In this document: piece after piece, positions 37,281 to 47,838 of the stretch
Layout of the letters: each line of letters opens with the position of its first letter
Numbering within the stretch: position 1 is the stretch's first letter
Assembly (NCBI RefSeq): GCF_000331575.1
Contig: NZ_KB223527.1
Coordinates: forward strand, 1,771,842-1,835,841
Direction: 5' to 3'
DNA length: 64,000 nucleotides
DNA from: Calidifontibacillus oryziterrae
Lineage (GTDB): Bacteria > Bacillota > Bacilli > Bacillales > Bacillaceae_J
The notes under the pieces: generated by a model
What the model was told of the DNA's origin: nothing
Databases searched by the model: none
Seen by the model: the letters and a program-made list of their open reading frames with translations, nothing else
Program-made: the position numbers and the translations under genes

Positions 37281-37895
37281 ATGAATCTAAAACCAAAGTT
37301 TTTCGAAAAAAAAGAACCCTCCTCATACAGAATCTCATTTGAAGAACAAAACGCCCCTTTATATATAGGACAAAACTTAGTAAAGCTTTTACCAACATCA
37401 TTAAAAAAGCCTATAATAATTGCCTGCATTGGTACTGATCGATCTACGGGTGATGCTCTCGGACCATTAATCGGTAGTTTATTGCAAGAGAAGCAAATAC
37501 CCCATTTTCATGTTTATGGGACACTAGAAAATCCTATTCATGCTGTTAATCTTGAGGATCAAATGAATGAGATAAAAAAAATGCATATTCATCCTTTTAT
37601 TATTGGTATTGATGCTTGTTTAGGAAGGTTAAAAAGTGTTGGTGATATCACTATCAATGAAGGTGCTTTAAAGCCAGGGGCGGGTGTCAATAAACAGCTT
37701 CCCCCTGTTGGTGAGGTACATTTAACCGGGGTTGTAAATGTCAGTGGATTTATGGAGTTTTTTGTTTTGCAAAATACAAGATTAAATTTAGTTATGAAAA
37801 TGGCTCGTACGATTGCAGATGGGATTGTTGAAGCTGATAAATTATTACAGTTGCAAAAAATTGAGACAATATACAAAAGACCCCTTCTATTTTAG
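37281..37895 (+). CDS. yyaC: Spore protein YyaC (GPR-protease-fold, DUF1256)
   Basis: A 204-aa protein of the YyaC family, whose fold is shared with the GPR spore protease and hydrogenase-maturation peptidases: IIIACIGTDRSTGDALGPLIGS, HPFIIGIDACLG and KPGAGVNKQLPPVGEVHLTGVVNVSGFMEFF. AAGAGGAGTG precedes the ATG at 37281 (a GTG-started frame at 37272 is less likely). The function in sporulation is not known. One of the very few plus-strand genes left of oriC. Confidence 0.93.
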   Translation: MNLKPKFFEKKEPSSYRISFEEQNAPLYIGQNLVKLLPTSLKKPIIIACIGTDRSTGDALGPLIGSLLQEKQIPHFHVYGTLENPIHAVNLEDQMNEIKKMHIHPFIIGIDACLGRLKSVGDITINEGALKPGAGVNKQLPPVGEVHLTGVVNVSGFMEFFVLQNTRLNLVMKMARTIADGIVEADKLLQLQKIETIYKRPLLF

Positions 37896-37917
37896 GATAG
37901 AAGAGGTCTAGTTTTTT
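37878..37917 (+). terminator. yyaC terminator
   Basis: Stem AGACC-CCTTCTA paired with TAGAAG-AGGTCT, then GTTTTTT. The stem overlaps the last codons and stop of yyaC. It can also function for DUF554 on the opposite strand only weakly. Confidence 0.8.
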
Positions 37918-37946
37918 GGCTATTGTGCTTTAACACAGCTATTTTT

Positions 37947-38660
37947 TTAAAAAAGGATGGTCCAAAAATATTGCGCGGTTACAATTATTGCTACAACTAA
38001 AATTGCCGGAAGCATATTTGCTACGCGGACACGTGTTATTTCAAGCATATTTAATCCTATAGCTAGAATCATAATACCACCTGTGGCTGTCATTTCAACA
38101 ATGAATGAATCCATAATGGGTTGAGGAATCCATTTATCAATTTGCGTCGCAAATAAAGCTATCGCACCTTGATAAATCATGACTGGAAATGCCGAGAATA
38201 ACACACCAATCCCAAGAGTGGTTGCTAATACTAAACTCGTAAAGCCATCTAGTAAAGACTTTGTAAAAAGAACACTATGATCATTACGCAAACCACTATC
38301 TAGCGCACCGATAATCGCCATTGCACCAATAGCAAAAATTAAGGTTGCAGTTACGAATCCTTTTGCAATTCCTCCTTCTTCCTTTGCACCCATCTTTACC
38401 TCTATCCAACGCCCTAACGCATTTAATTTACGATCTAAATCGATTACTTCACCAATAATGCTTCCAAATAATAAACTTAAGATTACAATTAAATATTGTT
38501 CACTTTTAAATCCCATTTGTATTCCTAATATAACAACAGCTAACCCAATTGATTGTAAAACTAAAGTTTTAATTTTTTCTGGAATGCGGTGAAGAAATTT
38601 GCCGAAAAAGGTTCCAAAAATAATCGCAATTCCATTCACAATTGTTCCTAATAAAACCAT
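37947..38660 (-). CDS. DUF554 family membrane protein
   Basis: A 237-aa hydrophobic protein of the DUF554 family: MVLLGTIVNGIAIIFGTFFGKFL, SLLFGSIIGEVIDLDRKL and FVTATLIFAIGAMAIIGALDSGL. Seven or so helices; possibly a transporter, no function known. The ATG at 38660 lies downstream of GGGAGAG. It is co-directional with the cysteine-desulfurase-like gene upstream (14-base gap), so they may be an operon. Confidence 0.88.
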   Translation of the reverse strand: MVLLGTIVNGIAIIFGTFFGKFLHRIPEKIKTLVLQSIGLAVVILGIQMGFKSEQYLIVILSLLFGSIIGEVIDLDRKLNALGRWIEVKMGAKEEGGIAKGFVTATLIFAIGAMAIIGALDSGLRNDHSVLFTKSLLDGFTSLVLATTLGIGVLFSAFPVMIYQGAIALFATQIDKWIPQPIMDSFIVEMTATGGIMILAIGLNMLEITRVRVANMLPAILVVAIIVTAQYFWTILF

Positions 38661-38674
38661 GTACACTACTCTCC

Positions 38675-39838
38675 CTAAATTAAATATCCTGCTCTAATTT
38701 CCTCAATTGCTTGTACAAATTTTTCAACTTCTTCTAATGTATTATAAATACCAAAGCTTGCACGTAGTGTCCCTCCTATTTCGACTGTACCTATTGATTG
38801 ATGAGCTAGTGGGGAACAATGTAATCCAGCCCTTACAGCGATTTGGTAATGTTGGTCTAAAATCATTGCTACTTCTTGGCTATCAATTCCTTCTATATTA
38901 AATGATATAACAGCTAAACGATTAGAAGCTATATCAGGACCGTATATACGAACACCCTCAATTTTATTAAGACCTGTAAGACAAACTTCAGTTAATGTTT
39001 GTTCATGTTTAAATATTTGATCAAGGCCCGTTTTCTCAATAAACTTTAATCCTTCTAAAAGTCCTACTATCCCAGGTGTATTCAATGTTCCGCTTTCAAG
39101 CCTTTCTGGTAGTTCACTTGGTTGTTCAATTTGTTCTGATTGTCTTCCTGTTCCGCCAGTTACTATTGGCTTTAATTCAATATTATTGTTTACTAACAAC
39201 GCTCCTGTCCCCTGTGGTCCCATAAGTCCTTTGTGCCCTGCAAACGCCAGTAGATCAATTCCCATTTCAGTCATGTTAATTGGTAATATTCCTGCCGTTT
39301 GTGAAGCATCAACCATAAAAATTAAATTTTTCTTTTTAGCTATTGCACCTAATTTTTCAATTGGGATAATTGCACCTGTTAAGTTAGAACCGTGTGTAAC
39401 AATCAATAATTTTGTTGTTGGTTTAATTGAATATTCCAGTTGTTCAAAATTAATTTCACCATTACTAGTCGGCTCAATATATGTAATTTCAATACCTTTT
39501 ACACGTTTTAAATATTCTAATGGTCTACGAACAGAATTATGCTCATACGAGGTTGTAATTATATGATCTCCAGATTCCAATGACAATCCTAGAATTCCTT
39601 GATTTAACGCTGCTGTTGCATTTTGTGTAAAAATAACATGACGTGGATTATGAAGTCCAAAAAAGTTGGCTAACTTAACTCTTGTATCATATATTTTAGC
39701 AGCGGCCTTATTTGCCAATGTATGGCCACCTCTGCCGGGATTTGCACCATATTCATTTATTGCTTCAGCTACAGCCTCTGCTACTTCCTTTGGTTTAGGA
39801 AATGATGAAGCTGCCTGGTCAAAATAAATCACTGCCAT
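38675..39838 (-). CDS. Aminotransferase class V / cysteine desulfurase family protein
   Basis: A 387-aa PLP enzyme: MAVIYFDQAASSFPKP, THGSNLTGAI, VDASQTAGILPI, the PLP-binding Lys in LLAFAGHKGLMGPQGTGAL and the Cys-bearing active loop AVRAGLHCSPLAH. This is the NifS-like 'cysteine desulfurase family' subgroup. It likely takes sulfur from cysteine, but unlike the Isc/Suf enzymes it has no scaffold gene beside it, so its partner is unknown. GAGGGGGA site. Confidence 0.88.
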   Translation of the reverse strand: MAVIYFDQAASSFPKPKEVAEAVAEAINEYGANPGRGGHTLANKAAAKIYDTRVKLANFFGLHNPRHVIFTQNATAALNQGILGLSLESGDHIITTSYEHNSVRRPLEYLKRVKGIEITYIEPTSNGEINFEQLEYSIKPTTKLLIVTHGSNLTGAIIPIEKLGAIAKKKNLIFMVDASQTAGILPINMTEMGIDLLAFAGHKGLMGPQGTGALLVNNNIELKPIVTGGTGRQSEQIEQPSELPERLESGTLNTPGIVGLLEGLKFIEKTGLDQIFKHEQTLTEVCLTGLNKIEGVRIYGPDIASNRLAVISFNIEGIDSQEVAMILDQHYQIAVRAGLHCSPLAHQSIGTVEIGGTLRASFGIYNTLEEVEKFVQAIEEIRAGYLI

Positions 39839-39942
39839 TCCCCCTCTTTAGTTGTAGAGAAAAAGAAAAATAAACCACCTTGTGATGGCTTATTTTACAT
39901 TATATTGCTATTTATTTCGATAGGCAAAAAATTATTTTACTA

Positions 39943-40785
39943 TCATTCATCTTCTAATAATTCAAGAATACGATTTAAATCATCTGAAGAAAAAAATTCA
40001 ATTTCAATTTTACCTTTATTTTTATTTTGTTTTATTGTAACTGGTGTTCCAAAAAAGTCGCGAAGTCTTGATTCCTGCTGCTTTATAAATACATTCTTCT
40101 GTTTAATTTTCTTTTTTGTTTCACGTGGAACATTTTCATTTAATTGTTGAACAATCAATTCTAATTGTCTTACATTTAAGTTTTCTTTTTTTATTTTTTC
40201 TACTAAAGGCAACATCTTACTTTTGTTTTTTAATCCTAAAAGTGTTCGGCCATGACCCATTGATAATTCTCCATGTTCGATTAGTTTTTTTACCGATTCC
40301 GGCAAAGTTAGTAATCGAAGATGGTTTGCTATATGAGGGCGACTTTTTCCTAGGCGATTTGCAAGTTCGTCTTGTGTTAACTTCAGTTGTTCTATCAAGG
40401 TCTGGTAAGCAAGTGCTTCTTCAATTGGATTTAAATCCTCTCGCTGAAGATTTTCAATTAATGCAAGCTCCATCATTTGTTGTTCTGTGTAATCTCTAAT
40501 AATAACCGGAATCGTTTCAAGATTTGCTTCCTTAGCCGCCCTAAAACGTCTTTCCCCTACAACAATATCGTAGCCTTTAATACTTTTGCGAACAACAATC
40601 GGCTGTAGAATTCCATGACTTTCAATTGACTCTTTCAATTCCTTAATAGATTCCGGATCAAACGTTTTACGAGGCTGATATGGATTTGGTCGACATTCCT
40701 TTATCTTAATTTCCTGAATTTGATCAGTTTGTTCTAGTACCTCTGGAAAAAATGCACTTAATCCTTTCCCCAATCCTTTAGCCAT
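39943..40785 (-). CDS. parB: Chromosome partitioning protein ParB (Spo0J)
   Basis: A 280-aa ParB: start MAKGLGKGLSAFFPE (the Arg/Lys-rich tip that stimulates ParA), ParB/Srx CTPase domain ([46 protein letters not shown]), HTH (LGKSRPHIANHLRLL) and C-terminal dimerisation domain. Loads on parS as a sliding clamp. Overlaps parA by 8 bases and contains a parS site. Confidence 0.97.
   Translation of the reverse strand: MAKGLGKGLSAFFPEVLEQTDQIQEIKIKECRPNPYQPRKTFDPESIKELKESIESHGILQPIVVRKSIKGYDIVVGERRFRAAKEANLETIPVIIRDYTEQQMMELALIENLQREDLNPIEEALAYQTLIEQLKLTQDELANRLGKSRPHIANHLRLLTLPESVKKLIEHGELSMGHGRTLLGLKNKSKMLPLVEKIKKENLNVRQLELIVQQLNENVPRETKKKIKQKNVFIKQQESRLRDFFGTPVTIKQNKNKGKIEIEFFSSDDLNRILELLEDE
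40117..40132. promoter_or_regulatory. parS site within parB
   Basis: TGTTTCACGTGGAACA, the same 16-mer as the 42798 site read on the other strand; B. subtilis also carries a parS inside spo0J. Confidence 0.9.
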
Positions 40786-41539
40786 TAGAAATCACTTCCT
40801 TTGCAAAGTCTAAATATACCTCTGCTCCTCTTGATTTTGGATCATAAAGAATAATTGGTGTGCCGTGACTAGGTGCTTCACTCAATCTTACATTACGCGG
40901 AATAATAGATTGATAAACTTTATCTTGAAAATATTTTTTAACTTCATCAATAACTTGAATTCCTAAGTTTGTTCTAGCATCTAGCATTGTTAATAATACA
41001 CCATCTATTTGTAATGAGTGGTTTAAATGTTTTTGTACTAATCGTACAGTATTTAACAGTTGACTAAGTCCCTCTAACGCATAATATTCACATTGAACAG
41101 GGATAATTACTGAGTCTGCAGCTGTTAATGCATTAATCGTTAATAAACCTAATGATGGCGGACAGTCAATAATAATATAGTCGTAATCACTTGAAATTGT
41201 TTCAAGTGCTCGTTTTAGTCTTACTTCTCTTGAAATAGTTGGAACAAGCTCTATTTCGGCCCCGGCAAGTTGAATTGTTGAGGGAATGATAAATAAATTT
41301 TCGACATTAGTGGGATGGACGACTGTTTTTGCCTCACCATCTTCTACTAATACATCGTAAATACAGTGGTCAACGTCTGCTTTTTCAACTCCACAACCAC
41401 TCGTTGCATTACCTTGAGGGTCGATATCGACAAGTAATACCTTTTTACCTAAATAGGCAAGGCATGCACTTAAATTAACAGATGTGGTTGTTTTTCCAAC
41501 CCCACCTTTTTGATTAGCAATCGCTATTATTTTCCCCAC
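40778..41539 (-). CDS. parA: Chromosome partitioning ATPase ParA (Soj)
   Basis: A 253-aa ParA/Soj with deviant Walker A NQKGGVGKTTTSVNLS, ATP-site IIDCPPSLGLLTINAL and DNA-binding basic residues in the C-terminal half. It acts with ParB in origin segregation and modulates DnaA. In bacilli it also influences sporulation entry. Upstream of parB. Confidence 0.97.
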   Translation of the reverse strand: MGKIIAIANQKGGVGKTTTSVNLSACLAYLGKKVLLVDIDPQGNATSGCGVEKADVDHCIYDVLVEDGEAKTVVHPTNVENLFIIPSTIQLAGAEIELVPTISREVRLKRALETISSDYDYIIIDCPPSLGLLTINALTAADSVIIPVQCEYYALEGLSQLLNTVRLVQKHLNHSLQIDGVLLTMLDARTNLGIQVIDEVKKYFQDKVYQSIIPRNVRLSEAPSHGTPIILYDPKSRGAEVYLDFAKEVISNG

Positions 41540-41649
41540 GGTGTCTCACCTACCTTTTAAAAAGAGGAATGATATTTTGGCTTTGTTATATTTTTTAATA
41601 GATTTTTTTCATACTAAACTATTTTATCATGAAACTTTGTTATTTTTGT

Positions 41650-41689
41650 TTAAAAAATAAAAAACCCATCTATTTTTTTTGAGATGGGG
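41650..41689 (-). terminator. noc terminator
   Basis: Stem CCCATCT (41665-41671) / AGATGGG (41682-41688), followed in minus orientation by TTTTTTATTTTTTA. A perfect 12-bp palindrome GGATCATGATCC (41688-41699) touches it. Confidence 0.82.
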
Positions 41690-41708
41690 ATCATGATCCG
41701 TTATAAAT

Positions 41709-42581
41709 CTATTTTTTTGGTATTTTAATTGTAAATTGAATAAAATCTTCATGTTCTTCTTCTTGACTTTCAATCTTCATTCCACTGCTTTTTACCATTT
41801 GTAATGATTGTCGAATAGTATTCATCGCAATCCTTGTATCTTTACTAAATGCTCTTCGTTTTACTTTTGGCTTTTTAACCTTTTCTTCAAGCAGCTTTAC
41901 AATTCTCTCTTCAGTTTGTTTTACATTAAGATGTTTTTCAATTATTTCCGAAACTAATTTTTCTTGAAGCTGAGGGTCCTTTAAAGCAATCATTGCGCGA
42001 GCATGCCTTTCAGTAATTTGCTTTTTTAATAGTGCTTCCTGAACCGTTTCTGGTAATTTCAGTAGTCTAAGTTTATTTGCAACGGTAGATTGCCCCTTAC
42101 CTAAACGTTGAGCAAGAGCTTCTTGTGTTAAATTATGTAGCTCTAACAATTTCGCATAAGCAAGGGCTTCTTCTAATGGAGATAGTTCTTCTCTTTGTAA
42201 ATTCTCTATTAAAGCAACAGAGGCTGTTTCTGCATCATTAAAGATTTTTATGATTGCAGGTATGGTATCCCAACCAAGCATAGAAACTGCTCTCCATCTT
42301 CTCTCACCAGCAATAATTTCAAATTTATTTTGATCATATTCTCTTACTACAATTGGTTGTATGATACCGTGTGTTCGAATGGTTTGTGCAAGTTCTAATA
42401 TTTTTTCATCATCAAAAACAGTTCGTGGTTGAAAACGATTCGGGATAATATTATGAATGGGAATCCGCTTAACTTTTTCATAATCTTTTATTAATTCATC
42501 ACTTTTTTCTATCATTACTTCTTCCATTGGTTCATCAACTTTATCACCAATGTTAAAAAAACGGGAAAAAGTATTTTTCAT
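41709..42581 (-). CDS. noc: Nucleoid occlusion protein Noc
   Basis: A 290-aa ParB paralogue: N-terminal membrane-binding amphipathic [12 protein letters not shown], ParB/Srx domain ([37 protein letters not shown]), [18 protein letters not shown]. It binds NBS sites, recruits DNA to the membrane and blocks division over the nucleoid. AAGGTGGTGAAAG site. N-terminus and position upstream of parA distinguish it from ParB. Confidence 0.95.
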   Translation of the reverse strand: MKNTFSRFFNIGDKVDEPMEEVMIEKSDELIKDYEKVKRIPIHNIIPNRFQPRTVFDDEKILELAQTIRTHGIIQPIVVREYDQNKFEIIAGERRWRAVSMLGWDTIPAIIKIFNDAETASVALIENLQREELSPLEEALAYAKLLELHNLTQEALAQRLGKGQSTVANKLRLLKLPETVQEALLKKQITERHARAMIALKDPQLQEKLVSEIIEKHLNVKQTEERIVKLLEEKVKKPKVKRRAFSKDTRIAMNTIRQSLQMVKSSGMKIESQEEEHEDFIQFTIKIPKK

Positions 42582-42829
42582 CTTCTTTCACCACCTTTTT
42601 TATACGTTTAAGAATGTATAAAATTGCAGCAAAGATGTATTTCGATGTAGTGCAGTTTTAAAAAATAAATAAAAGCGCAACTACGCCTCTGTCTTCGCCT
42701 TTAAGGCTCGCCTATTTTGCGAGTTTTCTTTTAAACCACAACAAACTAGAAACTAACATTAATAGTTAGTTCTCTACCGTACTTAAATATTCCTGCATGT
42801 TCCACGTGAAACATTGCGATAATTTAAAC
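42582..42829. other. noc-rsmG intergenic region
   Basis: Contains the parS site at 42798-42813. Around 42683-42735 an AAAAGCGCAACTACGCCT stretch and CTCGCC...GCGAG inverted pieces look like a degraded intergenic repeat. No gene. Confidence 0.45.
42798..42813. promoter_or_regulatory. parS site between noc and rsmG
   Basis: TGTTCCACGTGAAACA, a standard Bacillus parS sequence, immediately downstream of rsmG. Confidence 0.93.
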
Positions 42830-43546
42830 TTAACAAATAGGATTTTTATTTGGTGTACCAGGCTTTCTCGGGTATTGTTTAGGTGTGTTCTTTTCTTTTT
42901 GTATAATGACAATATTCCGTTCACTATTTTCTAATGGTAATTGAAAGTTTTGTATATTCATTATAGTTCCACCTAAAATTCGGATTGCCTTTTCACCAGC
43001 ATCCATCTCTTCTGTTAGGTTAGCACCTTTCATTCCAATAAAAAACCCTCCAACTTTTACAAGTGGCAAGCATAATTCGCTTAATACTGTCATTCTTGCA
43101 ACTGCTCTTGCAAGAACGATATCAAATGATTGTCTCATTTGAGGTTTTCTTGCAAATGTTTCGGCACGATCATGGTAAAACAAAACATCTTCTAGCTTTA
43201 GCTGTGAAGCTAATTCATTTAAAAATGTAATTCGCTTCTGTAATGAATCTACAATTGTAATATTTAGATGAGGAAAACATATTTTAAGAGGGATACTTGG
43301 AAAACCAGCTCCAGCACCAACATCACACACTTTATATTTCTTTGTAAAATCAAAATAGAATGCAGCCGTGATTGAATCATAAAAGTGTTTTAAATAAACT
43401 CCTTGTTGATCTGTTATGGCTGTTAAATTCATTTTTTCATTCCACTCGACTAACAGTTTAAAGTATAATGCAAATTGATTTAATTGTTCAGATGTTAAAT
43501 TTATACCTTTTTCTTTAAGACTGTTTTGAAATAATTGTATATCCAT
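42830..43546 (-). CDS. rsmG: 16S rRNA (guanine-527-N7)-methyltransferase RsmG (GidB)
   Basis: A 238-aa SAM-dependent methyltransferase that modifies G527 in 16S rRNA. SAM site [17 protein letters not shown] and the catalytic-region [17 protein letters not shown] are clear; normal length. Between mnmG and noc as in other bacilli. Loss of this enzyme in relatives gives low-level streptomycin resistance. Confidence 0.97.
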   Translation of the reverse strand: MDIQLFQNSLKEKGINLTSEQLNQFALYFKLLVEWNEKMNLTAITDQQGVYLKHFYDSITAAFYFDFTKKYKVCDVGAGAGFPSIPLKICFPHLNITIVDSLQKRITFLNELASQLKLEDVLFYHDRAETFARKPQMRQSFDIVLARAVARMTVLSELCLPLVKVGGFFIGMKGANLTEEMDAGEKAIRILGGTIMNIQNFQLPLENSERNIVIIQKEKNTPKQYPRKPGTPNKNPIC

Positions 43547-43679
43547 TTTTGCTCCCCTTTCTTAAGGGTTCTGTTAAACTAATTGATGAAATTCGCTATA
43601 ATCTGCTCCCTTTCCGCGGACTTTCGCTCATTTCATTTCCATAATTAATCAACAGCGCTTATTTAAAAGCTAAAATTAT

Positions 43680-45560
43680 TTAAATTCGGGCTATTCTTCC
43701 TTGTTCTAGATACACTAGTAGTATTGATATATCCGCCGGATTTACCCCTGAAATTCGTGATGCTTGCCCGACCGAAAGCGGTCGAATATCCTTAAGCTTT
43801 TGTCGTGCTTCAGAAGCTATTCCATTAATTGCATCGTAATCTATATCCTCTGGTATTTTTTTATGCTCCATTTTTTTCATCCGATCCACTTGTTGTAAAG
43901 ACTTCTCAATATAACCGGAATATTTGATTTGAATTTCAACTTGTTCTATTATCTCTTCATGTAATTGTTCCATACCAAACCCTAATAGTAAAAGGTGATT
44001 ATAAGTAATTTCAGGCCGTTTCAATAAATCTGCCGCTCTTACTCCATCTTTTAATAAACTTCCACCGAGATCTTGAATTAGCTGTTGAACTTCTTCATTT
44101 GGTTTTATTATTATACCTTCAAGTCTAGCGATTTCTTTTTCAATTTGTTCCTTTTTATTCATAAATTTTTGGTACCGTTGTTCTGATATTAAACCTGTTT
44201 TATAGCCAATTTCAGTTAGACGAAGATCAGCATTATCGTGACGAAGTAATAAACGGTATTCCGCTCTTGAAGTAAGCAATCGATATGGATCAATTGTGCC
44301 TTTTGTGACTAAATCATCAATTAAGACTCCTATATATGCATCAGAACGCTCTAGAATAACTGAATCTTTATTTAATACTTTACAAGCAGCATTAATTCCG
44401 GCCATTAAACCTTGTGCAGCTGCCTCTTCATATCCAGACGTACCATTAATTTGCCCAGCAGTAAATAAATTTTTTATTATCTTAGTTTCTAATGTAGGCC
44501 ATAATTGTGTAGATCTTACAACATCATACTCAATAGCATAGCCAGCTCTCATCATTTCAGCCTTTTCTAATCCAGGTACAGAATGAATCATTTCTACTTG
44601 TACTTCCTCAGGTAAACTTGTTGAAAGTCCTTGGATATACACTTCTTCCGTGTTTCTTCCCTCTGGTTCGAGGAAAATTTGGTGACGAGGTTTATCATTA
44701 AAGCGTACAATTTTATCTTCTATTGATGGACAATACCTCGTTCCGATTCCTTCAATCATCCCTGAATACATTGGTGAACGATGAAGGTTCATATTAATTA
44801 TTTCATGTGTTTTAGGGCTAGTATAAGTTAACCAACAAGGAATTTGATCGGTAATAAATTTTGTTGTTTCAAATGAAAAAGCACGTACTACATCATCACC
44901 CGGTTGTATTTCTGTTTTACTATAATCGATCGTTTCACTTTTAATACGTGGGGGTGTTCCGGTTTTGAATCGAGCTAAACTAAAACCTAATTCCTTTAAG
45001 TGATTTGACAATTGAACTGAAGGACGCTGATTATTTGGTCCACTTTCATAAGCTAAATCACCGATTATAATTTTTCCTCTTAAAAACGTACCTGTTGTAA
45101 TAATAACTGTTTTCGAATAATACATTGCTCCTGTTTCCGTTATTACACCTTTACATTCATCATTTTCGACGATCAATTTATTAACCATGGCTTGCCTTAA
45201 AATTAAGTTTTCTTCTTTTTCTAACGTATGCTTCATTTCATTTTGATATTGTGATTTATCAGCTTGTGCTCGTAATGCTCGTACAGCGGGACCTTTCCCC
45301 GTGTTTAACATCCTCATTTGAATATGAGTTTTGTCAATATTACGTGCCATTTCTCCGCCTAAAGCATCAATTTCGCGGACAACAACACCTTTTGCTGGAC
45401 CACCAATTGATGGATTACAAGGCATAAATGCTACCATATCTAAATTTAAAGTAAGTACTAGGGTTTTTGCACCCATTCTTGCTGCAGCCAGTCCAGCTTC
45501 ACATCCAGCATGCCCCGCACCAACTACGATTACATCATATGAACCAGCATTATACTCCAT
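43680..45560 (-). CDS. mnmG: tRNA uridine-5-carboxymethylaminomethyl modification enzyme MnmG (GidA)
   Basis: A 626-aa FAD enzyme that with MnmE makes cmnm5 modification on U34 of tRNAs. FAD-binding [44 protein letters not shown] and the C-terminal helical domain ([17 protein letters not shown]). Full length. GAGG site; 35 bases after mnmE. Confidence 0.98.
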   Translation of the reverse strand: MEYNAGSYDVIVVGAGHAGCEAGLAAARMGAKTLVLTLNLDMVAFMPCNPSIGGPAKGVVVREIDALGGEMARNIDKTHIQMRMLNTGKGPAVRALRAQADKSQYQNEMKHTLEKEENLILRQAMVNKLIVENDECKGVITETGAMYYSKTVIITTGTFLRGKIIIGDLAYESGPNNQRPSVQLSNHLKELGFSLARFKTGTPPRIKSETIDYSKTEIQPGDDVVRAFSFETTKFITDQIPCWLTYTSPKTHEIINMNLHRSPMYSGMIEGIGTRYCPSIEDKIVRFNDKPRHQIFLEPEGRNTEEVYIQGLSTSLPEEVQVEMIHSVPGLEKAEMMRAGYAIEYDVVRSTQLWPTLETKIIKNLFTAGQINGTSGYEEAAAQGLMAGINAACKVLNKDSVILERSDAYIGVLIDDLVTKGTIDPYRLLTSRAEYRLLLRHDNADLRLTEIGYKTGLISEQRYQKFMNKKEQIEKEIARLEGIIIKPNEEVQQLIQDLGGSLLKDGVRAADLLKRPEITYNHLLLLGFGMEQLHEEIIEQVEIQIKYSGYIEKSLQQVDRMKKMEHKKIPEDIDYDAINGIASEARQKLKDIRPLSVGQASRISGVNPADISILLVYLEQGRIARI

Positions 45561-45595
45561 AAAATTTATAGCCTCCTAATGAACAAACATAAAAC

Positions 45596-46966
45596 TTATT
45601 TCCCTAAACAAAATTGTGAAAATAACTGGTTTATTAAACTTTCATGGACTGAATCACCAATGATTTCCCCTAATATTTCCCATGTTCTAATTAAATCAAT
45701 TTGAACAATATCGATTGGAACCCCTTCATCAATTGCAATAAGTACATCATCTATTGCCTTTTTTGCCTGATTTAACAACGCAATATGGCGTGTATTTGAC
45801 ACATATGTTATATCCTTAGCATCAATTTGTCCTTTAAAAAATAAGCTTGAAATTGCCTCCTCTAATTGGTCAATTCCTTCTTCCTCTTTTATTGAGATTG
45901 AGATAATTGGATTTTTATTTGCAAGCTTTTTAACCCCATCGATACTTATTTTTGCTGGTAAATCAGATTTATTTATTATAACAATAACGTCCATTCCTTC
46001 AACAACTGTAAATAATTTTATATCCTCTTCCGTTAATGGTTCTGCATTGTTTAATACTAATAAAATTAAATCTGCTTCTTTTAAAACCTGTTGAGATCTT
46101 TCTACACCAATTTTTTCCACAATATCTTCCGTTTCTCTAATTCCGGCTGTATCAACTAACCTTAATGGCACACCACGAACATTTACATATTCTTCAATCA
46201 CATCTCTGGTTGTGCCAGGAATATCCGTCACAATTGCTTTATTCTCATGAACTAAACTATTTAATAAGGATGATTTTCCTACATTCGGCCGACCAATAAT
46301 AACAGTTGATAAACCGTCACGTAATATTTTCCCTTGTTTTGATGTTTCTAAAAGCTTATTAATTTCTCCTTTAATATGTATTGACTTCTCTTTTAATAAT
46401 TTATGAGTCATTTCTTCAACATCATCATACTCTGGATAATCAATATTTACCTCTATATGGGCTAAAGTTTCAATAATAATTTGTCGCAAACTACGTATTA
46501 ATTGTGAAAGTCTTCCTTCCATCTGCCCAATTGCGACATTCATTGCACGGTTTGTTTTTGCTCTAATTAAATCCATTACTGCTTCTGCTTGTGATAAGTC
46601 GATTCTACCATTTAAAAATGCCCTCTTTGTAAACTCTCCTGGTTCAGCTAATCGTGCCCCTTGATTTAATACTAGTTGTAATACTCGATTTACAGAAACT
46701 ATGCCACCATGACAATTAATTTCAACTACATCCTCACGAGTAAACGTTTTTGGAGCTTTTAATACAGAAACCATTACTTCCTCAATTTTTTTATTTACAT
46801 CAGGATCTATAATAAAACCATAATGAATAGTATGGCTTTCTACCTCTTTTAAATTTTTTCCTTGAAAAATAGAAGCTGCAATTGAAATTGAATCAGGTCC
46901 GCTCAATCTAACAATTGCAATTGCACCTTCCCCCATTGGCGTTGAAATTGCAGCAATCGTATCCAT
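45596..46966 (-). CDS. mnmE: tRNA modification GTPase MnmE (TrmE)
   Basis: A 456-aa GTPase partnering MnmG. N-terminal folate-binding domain, helical domain split around a G domain with G1 [13 protein letters not shown]3 DTAGIRET, G4 NKSD, and C-terminal FCLGK with the catalytic Cys. GTGAGGTGA site. DnaA boxes lie in its upstream region. Confidence 0.98.
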   Translation of the reverse strand: MDTIAAISTPMGEGAIAIVRLSGPDSISIAASIFQGKNLKEVESHTIHYGFIIDPDVNKKIEEVMVSVLKAPKTFTREDVVEINCHGGIVSVNRVLQLVLNQGARLAEPGEFTKRAFLNGRIDLSQAEAVMDLIRAKTNRAMNVAIGQMEGRLSQLIRSLRQIIIETLAHIEVNIDYPEYDDVEEMTHKLLKEKSIHIKGEINKLLETSKQGKILRDGLSTVIIGRPNVGKSSLLNSLVHENKAIVTDIPGTTRDVIEEYVNVRGVPLRLVDTAGIRETEDIVEKIGVERSQQVLKEADLILLVLNNAEPLTEEDIKLFTVVEGMDVIVIINKSDLPAKISIDGVKKLANKNPIISISIKEEEGIDQLEEAISSLFFKGQIDAKDITYVSNTRHIALLNQAKKAIDDVLIAIDEGVPIDIVQIDLIRTWEILGEIIGDSVHESLINQLFSQFCLGK

Positions 46967-47036
46967 ATCTATTCACCTCACTTATAATATTTTTTAAAAT
47001 CAGTCAATTTTTTACCTTTAATTACACATTATTAAA

Positions 47037-47124
47037 TTATCCACTGTGGATAACTTTTTATTTTTTAACTTCCTTCTTTATCTTAAATAATAAAACTAGT
47101 TTATCTTATCCACAATGTGGAAAG
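47037..47124. promoter_or_regulatory. DnaA boxes upstream of mnmE
   Basis: TGTGGATAA at 47045-47053 and TTATCCACA at 47106-47114 are perfect; TTATCCACT (47037-47045) abuts the first, forming an inverted pair, and TGTGGAAAG (47116-47124) is weaker. They lie between jag and mnmE, about 2.5-3 kb from oriC. In B. subtilis DnaA binding near jag has been described. Confidence 0.8.
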
Positions 47125-47138
47125 CAACTTTTAGTATA

Positions 47139-47181
47139 ATAAAAAAGCACGGAAAACGTGAAATCTTCACATTTCCATGCC
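47139..47181 (-). terminator. jag terminator
   Basis: Long stem: GCACGGAAAACGTGAA (47149-47164) paired with TTCACATTTCCATGC (47168-47182), loop ATC, followed in minus orientation by TTTTTTATTAT, about 35 bases after the jag stop. Confidence 0.82.
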
Positions 47182-47214
47182 AATTAATTATACTTTTTCA
47201 TAAAAGCTATACCA

Positions 47215-47838
47215 TTATTCTGGAACAATCACTACATGGCGATTAGGATCGACACCATCAGAAATGGTCGATATACCATTCACATCAAATAAAACAGTAT
47301 GAATGATCTTTCTTTCAAATGATGGCATAGGCTCTAATACTACTTTTGTTTTTGTTTTCATTGCTTTATTTGCTAATCGCAACGCTAAATTTTCTAATGT
47401 TTCCTTGCGGCGCAAACGATAATCTTCTGCATCAACGACAACTGTCAAATATTCTTGAGAATATTTATTTGCAACCAATTGAACTAAATATTGCAAGGAA
47501 TTTAATGTTTGTCCACGCTTTCCAATCAAAATGGCGATTTGTTCACCTGATATTTTGAAGGTTACTTCTCTTCCATTTCTAGTAGTATCAATATTTGCTG
47601 TAATTCCCATGCTTTTTATAACACTTTCAAGGAAGGACTGAGCCTCCATCATTGGATCAAATTTAACTGTAAGCTTCACAATTGCTGGCCTTGACCCAAA
47701 AACTCCAAATAATCCTTTTTTACCTTCATCAATAATTGAAATATCTACCTTTTCTTTCGACACTTTCAAATCATTTAATGCAGATTCAATTGCCTCATCA
47801 ACTGTTTGTCCTGTACCAGTGGCCGTTACTTGTTTCAC
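47215..47838 (-). CDS. jag: RNA-binding protein Jag (KhpB/EloR)
   Basis: A 207-aa protein with Jag_N domain (residues 1-50), a KH domain ([21 protein letters not shown]) and R3H domain ([29 protein letters not shown]). Starts with GTG after GGGGGAGC; GTGA overlaps the yidC stop by four bases. KhpB acts with KhpA in cell elongation/sporulation control. Confidence 0.95.
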   Translation of the reverse strand: MKQVTATGTGQTVDEAIESALNDLKVSKEKVDISIIDEGKKGLFGVFGSRPAIVKLTVKFDPMMEAQSFLESVIKSMGITANIDTTRNGREVTFKISGEQIAILIGKRGQTLNSLQYLVQLVANKYSQEYLTVVVDAEDYRLRRKETLENLALRLANKAMKTKTKVVLEPMPSFERKIIHTVLFDVNGISTISDGVDPNRHVVIVPE

